Origin: Verrucomicrobiota bacterium
Lineage (GTDB): Bacteria > Verrucomicrobiota > Verrucomicrobiia > Opitutales > Opitutaceae
Length of the DNA stretch: 54,437 nucleotides
Assembly (NCBI GenBank): GCA_023457035.1
Contig: JAEWNN010000031.1
Coordinates: 1-54,437, forward strand
Direction of reading: 5' to 3'
Made by a program: the position numbers and the translations under genes. Shown here piece by piece: positions 37,477 through 44,294 of the stretch. The notes under the pieces were generated by a model. It saw nothing but the letters and a program-made list of their open reading frames with translations. It was not told the DNA's origin and did no database searches. The number at the start of each line of letters is the position of its first letter. Position 1 is the stretch's first letter.

Positions 37477-40400
37477 ATGCACCCTACCAAAAACAGGATC
37501 AAGTATGTGGCGCTGCCCCTTGGCGCCATCCTCATCGCGGGAGCCAGCGCGCAGACTGCGGCGCCGGCACCCGAGTCGCAGCAAGCAACAGAAGAAGAGG
37601 TCATCGTGCTCAGCCCGTTTGAGGTCACCGCTTCGGAATCCTCCGGATACGCGGCGACCACGACGTTGGCGGGTTCCCGCATCAACACGCAGTTGAAGGA
37701 CGTGGGCTCGGCGATCTCGGTCGTCACCTCGGAGTTCCTCAAGGACACCGGCGCGACCGACAGCAAGACGCTCCTCCAGTACACGACCAACACCGAGGTT
37801 GCCAGTATCCAGGGCAACTTCACTAATGCCGGCTCCAGCAACCAGCAGGAGGAGGGCAGTTTCACCTCCCCGAACTCGAACACGCGCGTTCGCGGTCTGT
37901 CGGCGGCCGACAACACCCGCAACTTCTTCATCACGGACATCCCGTGGGATGCCTACAATGTCGACCGTGTCGACATGCAGCGCGGCGCCAACTCGATCCT
38001 GTTCGGCATGGGCAGCCCTGCCGGCATCATCAACACGAGCACGAAGACGGCCCAGTACCGCACCTTCGGCGAGCTCGAGCTTCGCTATGGCAGCTACGGT
38101 GCCAACCGGGTCAGCTTCGACTACAACCACTCGTTGCTTGCGGACGAGCTGGCCTTCCGCGTGGCCGCGGTGCGCAACGAGGAGAAGTACAAGCAGAAGC
38201 CGGCGTTCAGCCTCGACCGCCGTGTTTTCGCCACGGTCCGTTATGAGCCGAAGTTTCTCAGCCGCAACGGGTCCAAGACCACGATCAAGGCCAACTACGA
38301 GTCCGGCACGATCAAGTCGAACAACCCGCGTGTGATCACGCCGATCGACATGATCACCCCGTGGTTCACGGCGATGAACCAGGCCGGCTTCGATCCGAAC
38401 ACTGTTCGCGACAACCGCCCGCGCTACGTCAACAACTCCGACGATACAGTCGCTTCGTTCAGTTATCCCCTGGGGGCAGAGAACCAGAAAACATACGCCG
38501 CGCATGTCCCGGTCGGTTCGCCCTACACCATCGCGCAGAAGGACTACGCCTCGGGTGGTTCCAACCCCAACTACAACCCGTGGCTGACGAACGTGGCCTC
38601 CAGCTATGAGAGCGGCCCGTTGACCTACTTCAACGCCGACGGCTCCGCCTATATGGTCGCCTCGGGTGTCGGCAACCTCATCGCCGCCCGCAATGCGGAC
38701 GGCACGACGAAGCGCACGCTCGACTACTTCTCCGACGCCTCGCGTGTGGCCATCGCCCCGCTGGGCACCTACGCGAGCAACGCCGGGGTGGCGTACAAGG
38801 AGATCTACAAGAGCTCCACGCTCAGCGACGCGTCGCTGTTCGACTTCTACAACAACCTGCTCGATGGCGACAACAAGCGGGAGTGGCAGAATTTCCACAA
38901 CTTCAGCGCCAGCCTCGGCCAGACCTTCTTCAATCAGAAGATGGGCTTCGAGCTCGCCTACGACCAGTCGGTTCATCGCCGCGGTCAGTACACGCTGCTC
39001 ACCGATCAGCGCGCCGGTATCGCTGTCGACATCAACACGATGAACATGGACGGCACGCCGAACGTGAACTTCGGTCGCGCCTACATCGCCGACGCCGGCA
39101 TCTACAGCAACAACGACATCGAGACCAGCCGCGAGGCTTCGCGCGCCAGTTTCTTCTTCGACCACAACTTCAACGAGGACGGGAAGGCCGGCTGGTTCTA
39201 CAAGCTGCTCGGTCGCCACACTCTGAGCGGTCTCTACAGCCAGGACATGATGATGACCGACACCCGTAACTTCATGCACTGGGGCGCGGGCGAGGACATC
39301 CGCGACTATGTGGCTGGCGCTCCGACCGAGAAGATCAAGAACAACGGTCGTATCGTCCATCCGGTGATCTACCTCAGCGACTCGCTTGTCGGAAAGCCGC
39401 TCAGCGACGTCCAAGTTTCGCGTGCCGGCGACGCTGTCGTGATCCCGTCGACGATCGCCTACCGCTTCTTCGACGGCACCTGGAACGCGCCCTCCAGCGT
39501 GGCCTACGCGGACCGGTGGATCAATGCCGCCACGGGCGCTGTTTCCACCCAGTCGCAGAATCCGGCCAACTATGTGGGCTGGACCACGAAGGACCTCAGC
39601 ATCGTCAACGCCGAGGACGGCTTCGACTCGCAGGACGCGCTCACCTATTCGGCGACCCTGCTCAAGAAGAAGTCCAACTCCCGCGCGGCGGTGCTCCAGT
39701 CCTACTTCTGGGACGGTGCGATCGTCGGCATGTACGGCATCCGTCGCGACATCGTGAAGTCGTGGGGCGCCGGCGGCGCCGAGGCGTCCGATGGCCACAT
39801 CGACTTCGCCGCGCGCGATGCCGATGGGAACCTCATCTACGACACCGGCTGGCGGCAGGCCTCGATCACCAAGAAGAACTCGCCGAGCTGGAGCGTGGTC
39901 GCCCACCTCACGAAGCTCCTCGGCCGCTGGGGCGATCGCATCCCCGTGAACGTGAGCCTCTACTACAACGAGTCCGAGAACTTCCAGGTCGTTGGCACGC
40001 GTTTCGACATGTACGGCAACGAGATTCCCGCCGCCAGCGGTACCACGAACGATCGCGGTATCATGATCTCGACCAAGGACGACCGCTTCTCGCTTCGTAT
40101 CAACAAGTACGAGAGCACGGTGATCGACGCGAGCAGCACGGCCGGTCTCAACGCCTGGCTGGTCGGCAACAACGGCGACGCCACGATCTTCGCCTGGGGC
40201 GAGACTTGGGCCGACGTGTACGACTACCGCCTTGGCACCGCCGGCGAACTGTCCAGCCAGGATACCAATCCGGGCAACTGGAGCTACACCGCCGAGCCGG
40301 GCATGACCGCCGCGCAGGCCGATGAGCTCCGCCTGAGCGCGGTTGCTGATTGGCGCACGTTCACTTCGAACCCGAAGATCAAGCAGGTCCTGAGTGCCTT

Positions 40401-41157
40401 CAAGTACAACGACTTCACTGGAGTCAGCGCTACGAATGCGACGCAGGGCCTGCCGAACTTCTCGCAGACCGAGGACCAGATCTCGAAGGGCTACGAGTTC
40501 GAGTTCACCGCCAATCCGACCCCGAACTGGCGCATCTCGATCAACGCTTCCAAGACCCAGGCCATGCGCAACAACGTGGGTGGCACGGCGTTCAACGAGG
40601 TCATCGAGATCATGAACAACGCCTTCAACCACACCGACGCGGGCCAGATCCGCCTCTGGGGTGGCGGCAACCTCAACAACAAGGTTGTGAACCAATGGAA
40701 CAACAACTTCTACAACAACTACGTGTTGATGAAGCTGCAGGAAGGCACCTACACGCCGGAATTGCGCAAGTGGCGCTTCAACCTCGTGACCAACTACAAC
40801 TTCACCGAAGGCCGCCTGAAGGGCTTCAACATCGGTGCCGGTTATCGTTGGCAGGACAAGATCGCCATCGGTTATCCGGTGGCCACGACCAGCACGGCCG
40901 GGGTCTTCACCTATGACATCGACAACCCGATCATGGGGCCCCGGGAGGACGCGATCGACTTCTGGATCGGCTACGAGAAGAAGCTGACCGAGAAGATCGA
41001 TTGGCGCATCCAATTCAACATGCGCAACGTGGGCGACGGCCGGAAGGTCATCCCGCTGACCGTCCAGCCGACGACCGACGGACGCAACTACACCGTTGCG
41101 GCATGGCGCATCGCCCCGGGACAGACCTGGGAGTTGACCAGCACCTTCAGGTTCTAG
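37477..41157 (+). CDS. TonB-dependent outer-membrane receptor
   Basis: The 1,226-residue protein imports a nutrient across the outer membrane using TonB energy. A signal peptide (about 1-26, ending AGASAQ) is followed by the plug domain: EEVIVLSPFEVTASE, SGYAATTTLAGSRINTQLKD, then VRGLSAADNTRNFFITDIPW and VDRVDMQRGANSILFGMGSPAGIINTSTK (shortened in this text). The rest is beta-barrel, ending in the aromatic STFRF expected of outer-membrane proteins. This plug style is typical of the large receptor families of Opitutaceae. No carboxypeptidase-like N-terminal domain and no SusD partner are present. The ligand is unknown; polysaccharide fragments or metal complexes are possible. It is monocistronic with a strong terminator. 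Confidence 0.93.
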   Translation: MHPTKNRIKYVALPLGAILIAGASAQTAAPAPESQQATEEEVIVLSPFEVTASESSGYAATTTLAGSRINTQLKDVGSAISVVTSEFLKDTGATDSKTLLQYTTNTEVASIQGNFTNAGSSNQQEEGSFTSPNSNTRVRGLSAADNTRNFFITDIPWDAYNVDRVDMQRGANSILFGMGSPAGIINTSTKTAQYRTFGELELRYGSYGANRVSFDYNHSLLADELAFRVAAVRNEEKYKQKPAFSLDRRVFATVRYEPKFLSRNGSKTTIKANYESGTIKSNNPRVITPIDMITPWFTAMNQAGFDPNTVRDNRPRYVNNSDDTVASFSYPLGAENQKTYAAHVPVGSPYTIAQKDYASGGSNPNYNPWLTNVASSYESGPLTYFNADGSAYMVASGVGNLIAARNADGTTKRTLDYFSDASRVAIAPLGTYASNAGVAYKEIYKSSTLSDASLFDFYNNLLDGDNKREWQNFHNFSASLGQTFFNQKMGFELAYDQSVHRRGQYTLLTDQRAGIAVDINTMNMDGTPNVNFGRAYIADAGIYSNNDIETSREASRASFFFDHNFNEDGKAGWFYKLLGRHTLSGLYSQDMMMTDTRNFMHWGAGEDIRDYVAGAPTEKIKNNGRIVHPVIYLSDSLVGKPLSDVQVSRAGDAVVIPSTIAYRFFDGTWNAPSSVAYADRWINAATGAVSTQSQNPANYVGWTTKDLSIVNAEDGFDSQDALTYSATLLKKKSNSRAAVLQSYFWDGAIVGMYGIRRDIVKSWGAGGAEASDGHIDFAARDADGNLIYDTGWRQASITKKNSPSWSVVAHLTKLLGRWGDRIPVNVSLYYNESENFQVVGTRFDMYGNEIPAASGTTNDRGIMISTKDDRFSLRINKYESTVIDASSTAGLNAWLVGNNGDATIFAWGETWADVYDYRLGTAGELSSQDTNPGNWSYTAEPGMTAAQADELRLSAVADWRTFTSNPKIKQVLSAFKYNDFTGVSATNATQGLPNFSQTEDQISKGYEFEFTANPTPNWRISINASKTQAMRNNVGGTAFNEVIEIMNNAFNHTDAGQIRLWGGGNLNNKVVNQWNNNFYNNYVLMKLQEGTYTPELRKWRFNLVTNYNFTEGRLKGFNIGAGYRWQDKIAIGYPVATTSTAGVFTYDIDNPIMGPREDAIDFWIGYEKKLTEKIDWRIQFNMRNVGDGRKVIPLTVQPTTDGRNYTVAAWRIAPGQTWELTSTFRF

Positions 41158-41183
41158 AGGGCAAGTATTGGTTCTGTGCTTGT

Positions 41184-41217
41184 GGCGCCCCCGGCTTCGG
41201 CCGGGGGCGCCTTTTTT
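41184..41217 (+). terminator. Strong terminator after the TonB receptor
   Basis: The stem GGCGCCCCCGGC-TTCG-GCCGGGGGCGCC is followed by TTTTTT. It is the clearest rho-independent terminator in the window. Confidence 0.95.
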
Positions 41218-41231
41218 CGCGCGGAGCCTGT

Positions 41232-41369
41232 TCACCAAGCTGCGAGGTGAGAGTCCTCGTCCCCGCTTGATCGAGCCGAAGGGGCGCGAGGCGCAAGGGT
41301 GGAGCCTCGCGAGTCTGCCCCCGGGGCCGGAAGTGCCTAGCCGGTGGGCGCATGAGGCGACTGAGCCCC
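41232..41369 (+). ncRNA. Possible group II intron fragment (domain I-like, no ORF)
   Basis: Phrases in this stretch match the conserved 5' part of bacterial group II introns: GCGAGGTGAGAGTCCTCG, CGAGGCGCAAGGGTGGAGCC and GGAAGTGCCTAGCCGG. The stem GCGAGG / CCTCG and the CCCC / GGGG pairing fit a folded RNA. There is no reverse transcriptase gene and no visible domain V, so it would be a dead remnant. It is recognised by eye from memory of intron sequences and needs a covariance search. Confidence 0.45.
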
Positions 41370-41435
41370 TGAGTGGCTTCGCCAACCGCGATTCAGTGGA
41401 AGGCTCCTGCGCCTGATCGCTCCCGGAGCGATGAC
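41370..41435 (+). repeat. TGATC-loop hairpin repeat, degenerate copy B
   Basis: It holds the phrase GAGTGGCTTCGCCAA and the later part CCTGATCGCTCCCGGAGCG, with the stem CGCTCC-C-GGAGCG. The first hairpin is broken and the last is missing. It directly follows the intron-like stretch. Confidence 0.5.
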
Positions 41436-41504
41436 GGGGCCGCCGTTCGTGTGTTGAAGAATCCGACATTGTCGGAATCAGATCGTCATTTTAGGACAGG
41501 TACG

Positions 41505-42188
41505 ATGAATGCCGATGGCGCGAAGAAGCTGACGCTTAAGACTGTCGATCGCCCTCCCGCAAGCCCCACGCCACCGCCGCGGCCGATGGTTCGGTTGACC
41601 GCGCGCGTCGAGGAATGGCGGGCCGACCGCGGGTTTGGTTTTCTGCGGTTCGACGAGCACCGGGTCTTCATTCATCGCCGCGACTTCGCGGCGTTCCACC
41701 GCGTGCCGGCGGTCGGCGATGCGGTCGAGTTCGTGCTGGGTGAGGATCGGCAGGGGCGGATCTGCGCGCGGCAGGCCGAGCTTGCCCACGACGGAGGGCA
41801 AATACGACGTGAGAATCTGGTGGTGCTCGGCGTGCTGCTGATCGCGCCGATCACGGCGCTGTTTCGCTTCTTCGGGCTCGAGTACTGGTACGCGACGCTC
41901 GGGATTGCGCTGCTGCCGTCGTTGCTCGCCTACCTGCTCTATGCCGACGACAAGGGGCGGTCGCGGGCGAAGACGTGGCGGGTTTCGGAGAAGAACCTGC
42001 ACTGGATCTCAATGCTGGGCGGCTGGCCGGGCGCCTACCTCGCGCAACGGCGGTACCGGCACAAGACGGCCAAGGTCGGGTTTCAGTTCACGTTCTGGAT
42101 GACCGTCATTCTGCACGAGTATGTCGCCATCGATTACCTCCTAGGCTGGCGCTTGGCGCATGCGTTCCGGGCCTTGCTGGAACGGTGA
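41505..42188 (+). CDS. Cold-shock domain protein fused to DUF1294 membrane domain
   Basis: The 227-residue protein joins a cold-shock domain (about 29-95: ARVEEWRADRGFGFLRF, then HRVFIHRRDFAAF) to a C-terminal DUF1294 membrane part with three or four helices. The DUF1294 signature HWISMLGGWPGAYLAQRR and FQFTFW is clear near 165-200. Such fusions are widespread but of unknown function; the N-terminal part may bind RNA or DNA at the membrane. The ATG at 41505 is preceded by an AGGACAGG sequence, a plausible ribosome site. Confidence 0.88.
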   Translation: MNADGAKKLTLKTVDRPPASPTPPPRPMVRLTARVEEWRADRGFGFLRFDEHRVFIHRRDFAAFHRVPAVGDAVEFVLGEDRQGRICARQAELAHDGGQIRRENLVVLGVLLIAPITALFRFFGLEYWYATLGIALLPSLLAYLLYADDKGRSRAKTWRVSEKNLHWISMLGGWPGAYLAQRRYRHKTAKVGFQFTFWMTVILHEYVAIDYLLGWRLAHAFRALLER

Positions 42189-42231
42189 GGTGGCGCGGTT
42201 GGGACAAGCGTCGGATTCCAAGAGTGGGTAA

Positions 42232-42351
42232 CCACTGATCGGCTTCGCCAACGGCGAAGCCTTAGAGGTGTCCTCCGGCTGATCGCCTCCGGGTTCCGCT
42301 GGTCGGCGCCCGCCTGCGGTGAGCCTGTCGAACCGCTGATCGCGGGCGGAT
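42232..42351 (+). repeat. TGATC-loop hairpin repeat, copy C
   Basis: It starts CCACTGATCGGCTTCGCC and has the perfect hairpin GGCTTCGCC-AAC-GGCGAAGCC. Later parts are CCGGCTGATCGCCTCCGG and CCGCTGATCGCGGGCGG. In the middle a short extra phrase, GGTGAGCCTGTCGAACC, resembles another repeat common in bacteria. It lies just after the DUF1294 gene, on the same strand. Confidence 0.75.
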
Positions 42352-42360
42352 GGTCCGGCG

Positions 42361-42436
42361 GTAGGAGCCTGCTTGCAGGCGATGCCGGGGGCGTGTGGTT
42401 CGCCGCGGGTAGGGTCGCCTGCAAGCAGGCTCCTAC
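42361..42436. repeat. Inverted pair of identical REP-like elements (BIME-like)
   Basis: GTAGGAGCCTGCTTGCAGGC (from 42361) faces its own reverse complement, ending at 42436 (CTCCTAC), with about 31 bases between. The left element equals the one at 4035. It directly follows copy C of the TGATC-loop repeat. Confidence 0.85.
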
Positions 42437-42448
42437 GGGGTAACCGGT

Positions 42449-42652
42449 CTACGGCGCGCGTGGGGTTCTGCGGCTGGCGGTGCTGCTGGGCTGGCCGGAG
42501 TCCCTGTCGTAGACGACGACGTTCTTGCCGGAGGCGGCGGGCGCCCCGGCCAATCGGCGATCCAGTACAGAGCCGGCCGGCAACGACCCCCGGCGCGCGG
42601 CCTTCAGCTCGCGGACGCCTTGGAGCAGGTTTTCAAAATCGGCTCTTTTCAT
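42449..42652 (-). CDS. Hypothetical 67-residue protein, possible regulator remnant
   Basis: The protein begins MKRADFENLLQGVRELKAAR, which resembles the N-terminus of small HTH antitoxin-like regulators (a start of the type MKxxxFxxLLxxVRExxxxxRG), but no helix-turn-helix follows. The rest (GSVLDRRLAGAP, VVVYDRDSGQPSS) is not recognised. It could be a truncated regulator, a genuine small protein or chance. It lies divergent from the NYN nuclease gene. Confidence 0.3.
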   Translation of the reverse strand: MKRADFENLLQGVRELKAARRGSLPAGSVLDRRLAGAPAASGKNVVVYDRDSGQPSSTASRRTPRAP

Positions 42653-42755
42653 GGCGGAGAAGTTCGATGGATTGGGCCTTTACTTCAGCGAACTCAAGGA
42701 CGACCTTCTGTGCATTCCTCCCCGTTTTGATCCCGGCCTCGTGTCGGGTCTGACG

Positions 42756-42791
42756 GCCTCCCTCGGGCTACGGTCCGGGGGCTTTTTTTTT
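42756..42791 (+). terminator. Terminator-like hairpin with a long T run
   Basis: A GCCTCC / GGGGGC stem (one G-T pair) is followed by nine T residues. It lies about 25 bases before the NYN gene and does not belong to any nearby plus-strand gene, so it may end a short transcript or act as an attenuator for the NYN module. Confidence 0.5.
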
Positions 42792-42815
42792 GAGAATTAC
42801 CCCAGAACGAGTGCG

Positions 42816-43472
42816 ATGGACACCGGTGAGCAAACTCTGCGAACCGTATTCTTGGTGGATGGGTTCAACCTCTACCACTCCTTGGAGTCTGCCTTGAAGT
42901 TGATGCCAGGGGTTCCGCTGAAATGGCTCGATCTGCCTCGATTGCTGACGGAGACGCTGCCGCTGGTCGGTCCGCTGGCGCGATTTGCGGCCGTTCACTA
43001 CTTCAGTGCCTATGCTTACCACCTGCACGCGACTCGTCCGGACAAGATTGCGCGGCACAAGGCCTATGTTCGCGCGCTCACAGCGAGCGGGGTGAGGGAA
43101 CACATCGGCAAGTTTCAGACTCGGGATGTTTGGTGCCATTCATGCCGCGGTTACATCAATGCCCACGAAGAAAAGGAGACTGATGTGGCGCTTGCCTGCC
43201 TTCTGCTGGAGTTGGCAGCCCGCGATGCGCTAGACGTTGCTGTGGTGGTAAGCGGCGATTCCGATCTGGCTCCGGCTGTACGAACTTTTCAAGCGCTCTA
43301 TCCGGGGAAGCGGGTGCTGTTCGCCTTTCCGTTCGATCGCATGAACAACGAACTTGGTCGGCTCGCTCCGGGCTCCTTCACGCTCTCCAAGGAGACCTAC
43401 GCGAAACACCAGTTTCCCGAGCAGGTTCGCCTGCCGAGTGGAAAGTTCGTCACGAAGCCGAGCGAATGGTAG
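42816..43472 (+). CDS. NYN-domain (LabA/DUF88-like) nuclease
   Basis: The 218-residue protein has a PIN-like NYN fold expected to cut RNA. Acidic residues are D15 and N18 (VDGFNLYHS), E119 and D123 (EEKETDV), and D148 and D150 (VVSGDSDLAP). A CxxC pair (C107, C110) precedes the EEK-TDV motif, as in many DUF88 proteins. The ATG at 42816 is chosen because the conserved VDGFN follows it. The base composition is visibly lower in GC than the core genes. It starts a two-gene unit; the next ATG lies four bases after its stop codon. Confidence 0.85.
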   Translation: MDTGEQTLRTVFLVDGFNLYHSLESALKLMPGVPLKWLDLPRLLTETLPLVGPLARFAAVHYFSAYAYHLHATRPDKIARHKAYVRALTASGVREHIGKFQTRDVWCHSCRGYINAHEEKETDVALACLLLELAARDALDVAVVVSGDSDLAPAVRTFQALYPGKRVLFAFPFDRMNNELGRLAPGSFTLSKETYAKHQFPEQVRLPSGKFVTKPSEW

Positions 43473-43476
43473 ATTT

Positions 43477-44184
43477 ATGGCGGCTAATGATCTTGGTGAT
43501 CTCAAGGCGCAGCTCGTCTCGCCAGCATTTCTGCGTGAGCTACACTGCTTATTTGGCGGCGAGGCTGCTCCCGCAGCGGGCGAGCACGATGCTGGATGGA
43601 ATTGCCAAGCGAAAGCCTTTGTTGCGGCAAGCCTTTGCAGCACATGTTCAGACGGTGTCGATCTTTGCGAGGGGCGTTTGCTGATATTTGAGCGTAGCAG
43701 ACGGAGGTTGGCCTTCGTGAAGAGACACCACTGGAGCCGTGTTCGCGAAGCTGGGATTGTGGATCTCAGTATTGCCGGTCTTCACGAGCTGGAGTTTTTG
43801 CCAGTATTTGCAGGCCAGCCGCAGGGAGAGAGTGATTGGCTCGTTCAGGTGGCTTCGAGTGAGTACCAGTTGGCTGAGGTGCTTAACCGCAGACGGGAGC
43901 CGGGGCCGGAGCGCCTTATGACGTACCTGATGACAACTGCTCCTGTTGGGTATGAGCCGGCGGAGATCGAGAAGGGAGTCGGGGCTGCGATAGGGCCCGT
44001 CACGCGACAGATCTTGTCCGGGTATCGCGACAGCACGTTGCTGACGAAAGCAGGGCTGCATCTGCTTGGGCTTCTTCGCGGAGAAAGAGAGTCACTCTTG
44101 TCTGTTGGCCGTACCGAGGCTTGGCGGATGATCAGCGAGTGGTCTGTTGATGCGGTTAATCTTTGGCGGTCCGAACGTTTCTAG
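43477..44184 (+). CDS. Unrecognised protein paired with the NYN nuclease
   Basis: The 235-residue protein has no domain I recognise. It has no signal peptide or clear membrane helix, so it is probably cytoplasmic. A cluster of Cys residues lies near 42-65 (NCQAK, LCSTCSD, DLCEG), followed by a basic stretch RSRRRLAFVKRHHWSRVRE. The second half looks helical. It starts four bases after the NYN gene, so the two must be cotranscribed. The codon use and lower GC match the NYN gene and differ from the neighbouring core genes, which suggests joint transfer. A partner, substrate adaptor or regulator of the nuclease is possible. Confidence 0.7.
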   Translation: MAANDLGDLKAQLVSPAFLRELHCLFGGEAAPAAGEHDAGWNCQAKAFVAASLCSTCSDGVDLCEGRLLIFERSRRRLAFVKRHHWSRVREAGIVDLSIAGLHELEFLPVFAGQPQGESDWLVQVASSEYQLAEVLNRRREPGPERLMTYLMTTAPVGYEPAEIEKGVGAAIGPVTRQILSGYRDSTLLTKAGLHLLGLLRGERESLLSVGRTEAWRMISEWSVDAVNLWRSERF

Positions 44185-44214
44185 CAAAACGGCCCGGCGG
44201 TGTGGCCGGGCCGT
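44185..44214 (-). terminator. Terminator after leuS (possibly bidirectional)
   Basis: The perfect stem ACGGCCCGGC / GCCGGGCCGT is followed by TTTTGCTAG on the minus strand. It lies about 80 bases beyond the leuS stop codon and right after the converging unknown gene, so it may serve both. Confidence 0.75.
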
Positions 44215-44234
44215 GGGTGTGGAAGAAGGGAAGC

Positions 44235-44293
44235 GGCGCGACCAAGGTCGCGCCCTACGACGGGAGACGGACGTTTCGGAGAAACGTCCCTAC
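44235..44293 (-). repeat. Two tandem REP-like hairpins, GTAG-headed
   Basis: On the minus strand the first element is GTAGGGACGTTTC-TCC-GAAACGTCC (44269-44293) and the second is GTAG then GGCGCGACC-TT-GGTCGCGCC (44235-44258). The pair starts one base after the leuS stop codon and lies before the terminator, so both would be in the leuS transcript. Confidence 0.7.
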
Positions 44294-44294
44294 C

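Noticed and set aside
37399..41469. A 1,356-codon open frame antisense to the TonB receptor
   Set aside because: High GC content keeps antisense frames open. The translation is low-complexity Val/Gly/Arg/Asp without domains, while the plus strand encodes a complete receptor.
42651..42815. An N-terminal extension of the NYN protein (about 55 residues from an ATG at 42651)
   Set aside because: The extension crosses a T-rich terminator-like hairpin encoding Phe-Phe-Phe, and family homology begins at the ATG at 42816.
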